Part shown: positions 63,184-64,000 of the stretch, in pieces
Numbering within the stretch: the first letter of the stretch is position 1
Layout: each line of letters starts with the position of its first letter
Assembly (NCBI RefSeq): GCF_041080655.1
Contig: NZ_CP163525.1
Coordinates: 1,674,001 to 1,738,000 of the forward strand
Length of the DNA: 64,000 bases
Reading direction: 5' to 3'
Origin: Streptomyces sp. CG4
GTDB lineage: Bacteria > Actinomycetota > Actinomycetes > Streptomycetales > Streptomycetaceae
Made by a program: the position numbers and the translations under genes
The notes under the pieces: model-generated
What the model saw: only the letters and a program-made list of their open reading frames with translations
What the model was told of the DNA's origin: nothing
Databases searched by the model: none

Positions 63184-64000
63184 CGGACTGATTCCTCGCT
63201 GGTGTCGGTGTGCTTCGGGCTCGTCTTCTGCGCGGGAACGGCGGACAGGACTCCGGCCAGCTCCAGGTGAGCGCGGGCGGCGCTGATCGCCTCCGGTGTC
63301 GTCGCATACTCCCGGCCCCCGTGCCGCAGCAGCTCCAGCGCGCCGACGGAGTCGAGGACCTGCCGCTGACCGGGACGTATCCCCGAGGCCAGGACGACGG
63401 TGCCGCGACGGTTCAGCTTCTCCACGGCGTCCTTCAGGACGAGGGCACCGGTGGCGTCCATCGTGGACACCCGCGACATCCGCAACACGACCACCCGTAC
63501 GTCCGCGACCTCGGTCAGCTCCAGCAGGAAGCGGTGCGCGGCGGCGAAGAACAGCGGCCCGTCGATGCGGTAGGCGACGATGTGCTCGGCGAGCAGTGCG
63601 TGCTCCTCGGCCGTGTGGTCGCCGTGGTCGAGCGGCATCTGGTCCAGGCGGGCCTGCTTGGCCACCGCACGCAGCGCGAGGGCGCCCGCGACGACCAGCC
63701 CGATGATCACCGCGTAGACGAGATCAAGGGCGAGGGTCGCGACCGCGGTGAGGACAAGTATCGCGGCGTCGGACCGCGTGGCCTTCGCCATCGCCCTCAG
63801 CGAGCCGACCTCGACCATGCGGATCGCGGTGGCCAGCAGGACGCCGGCCAGTGCAGCGAGCGGGATCTTCGACACCAGGGGTGCCGCCGCGAAGACGATC
63901 ACGGCGAGAACGGCGGCGTGGGTGAGGGCGGCCAGCCGGGAGCCGGCGCCCGTGCGGACGTTGACGGCCGTGCGGGCGATCGCGCCGGTGGCCGGGACGC
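63180..64000 (-). CDS. SulP-family anion transporter, C-terminal part (cut by window)
   Basis: The open frame continues past base 64000, so the start is outside. The visible end includes transmembrane helices with GAIARTAVNVRTGAGSRLAA, typical of SulP 'GAIxRTAxNxxxGxxT' segments, then LLATAIRMVEVGSLRAMAKA and a C-terminal STAS domain (about the last 140 residues: VAYRIDGPLFFAAAHRFLLE, VVVLRMSRVSTMDATGALVL). SulP proteins carry sulfate, bicarbonate or other anions. The STAS domain regulates the transporter. Confidence 0.9.
   Translation of the reverse strand, partial: VPATGAIARTAVNVRTGAGSRLAALTHAAVLAVIVFAAAPLVSKIPLAALAGVLLATAIRMVEVGSLRAMAKATRSDAAILVLTAVATLALDLVYAVIIGLVVAGALALRAVAKQARLDQMPLDHGDHTAEEHALLAEHIVAYRIDGPLFFAAAHRFLLELTEVADVRVVVLRMSRVSTMDATGALVLKDAVEKLNRRGTVVLASGIRPGQRQVLDSVGALELLRHGGREYATTPEAISAARAHLELAGVLSAVPAQKTSPKHTDTSEESVR

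Overview
The window is about 72% G+C by eye, uses many GTG starts, and packs genes with ATGA/GTGA overlaps. Its families (RpfA-like secreted muralidase, SpoIIE-type phosphatases, MsiK-type sugar ABC operon without its own ATPase, ImmA/MAB_1171c-like modules) all point to a Streptomyces chromosome. No rRNA, tRNA, CRISPR array or intact insertion sequence was seen.

0.1-7.6 kb: a compact metabolic locus. It holds a GTP cyclohydrolase II paralogue with Met where riboflavin enzymes have Tyr, a creatininase-family amidohydrolase, a 6-pyruvoyltetrahydropterin-synthase homologue lacking its catalytic residues, a glycosyltransferase, a methyltransferase, a flippase-like membrane protein, a medium-chain dehydrogenase and a CDP-alcohol phosphatidyltransferase. 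Together they look like an uncharacterised pathway that starts from GTP and makes a glycosylated, possibly membrane-linked product. 7.7-19 kb: a YcnI-type copper-related pair, an orphan PstS, a peptide/nickel-type transporter with a fused double permease and no ATPase, and a sugar ABC operon ending in a GH1 beta-glucosidase. 19-21 kb: a second elongation factor G.

21.3-26.2 kb: a sulfide/persulfide oxidation module. A GntR repressor and a sulfide:quinone reductase diverge from a shared region with two TGTACGTACA operators; behind the repressor lie a persulfide-dioxygenase/rhodanese fusion, a single rhodanese and a TauE exporter. 26.3-36 kb: a secreted-protein region. It holds a cysteine protease with a membrane-anchored neighbour, a 40-residue Lys/His-rich peptide followed by a strong stem-loop and an ABC exporter, a resuscitation-promoting factor, and two tandem secreted paralogues built from three Cys-bounded modules. 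Halves of a decayed IS5-type transposase lie at 32.7 kb and 48.4 kb.

36-48 kb: regulators and accessory modules. These include GntR(YtrA)/DUF1648, an alpha/beta hydrolase, an XRE regulator facing a Nudix/membrane-protein/ImmA operon, a three-gene operon with two double YbjQ-domain proteins, a YdjM-like membrane protein and a LURP-one protein. 48.7-64 kb: a secreted M14 carboxypeptidase, two PP2C/SpoIIE phosphatases, a histidine-phosphatase lipoprotein, a rhomboid-like protein overlapping a short MarR gene, a fused 5-oxoprolinase, ArsR, YjdM, a STAS/anti-sigma-kinase pair, a flavin-split-barrel protein and the 3' part of a SulP transporter cut by the window edge.
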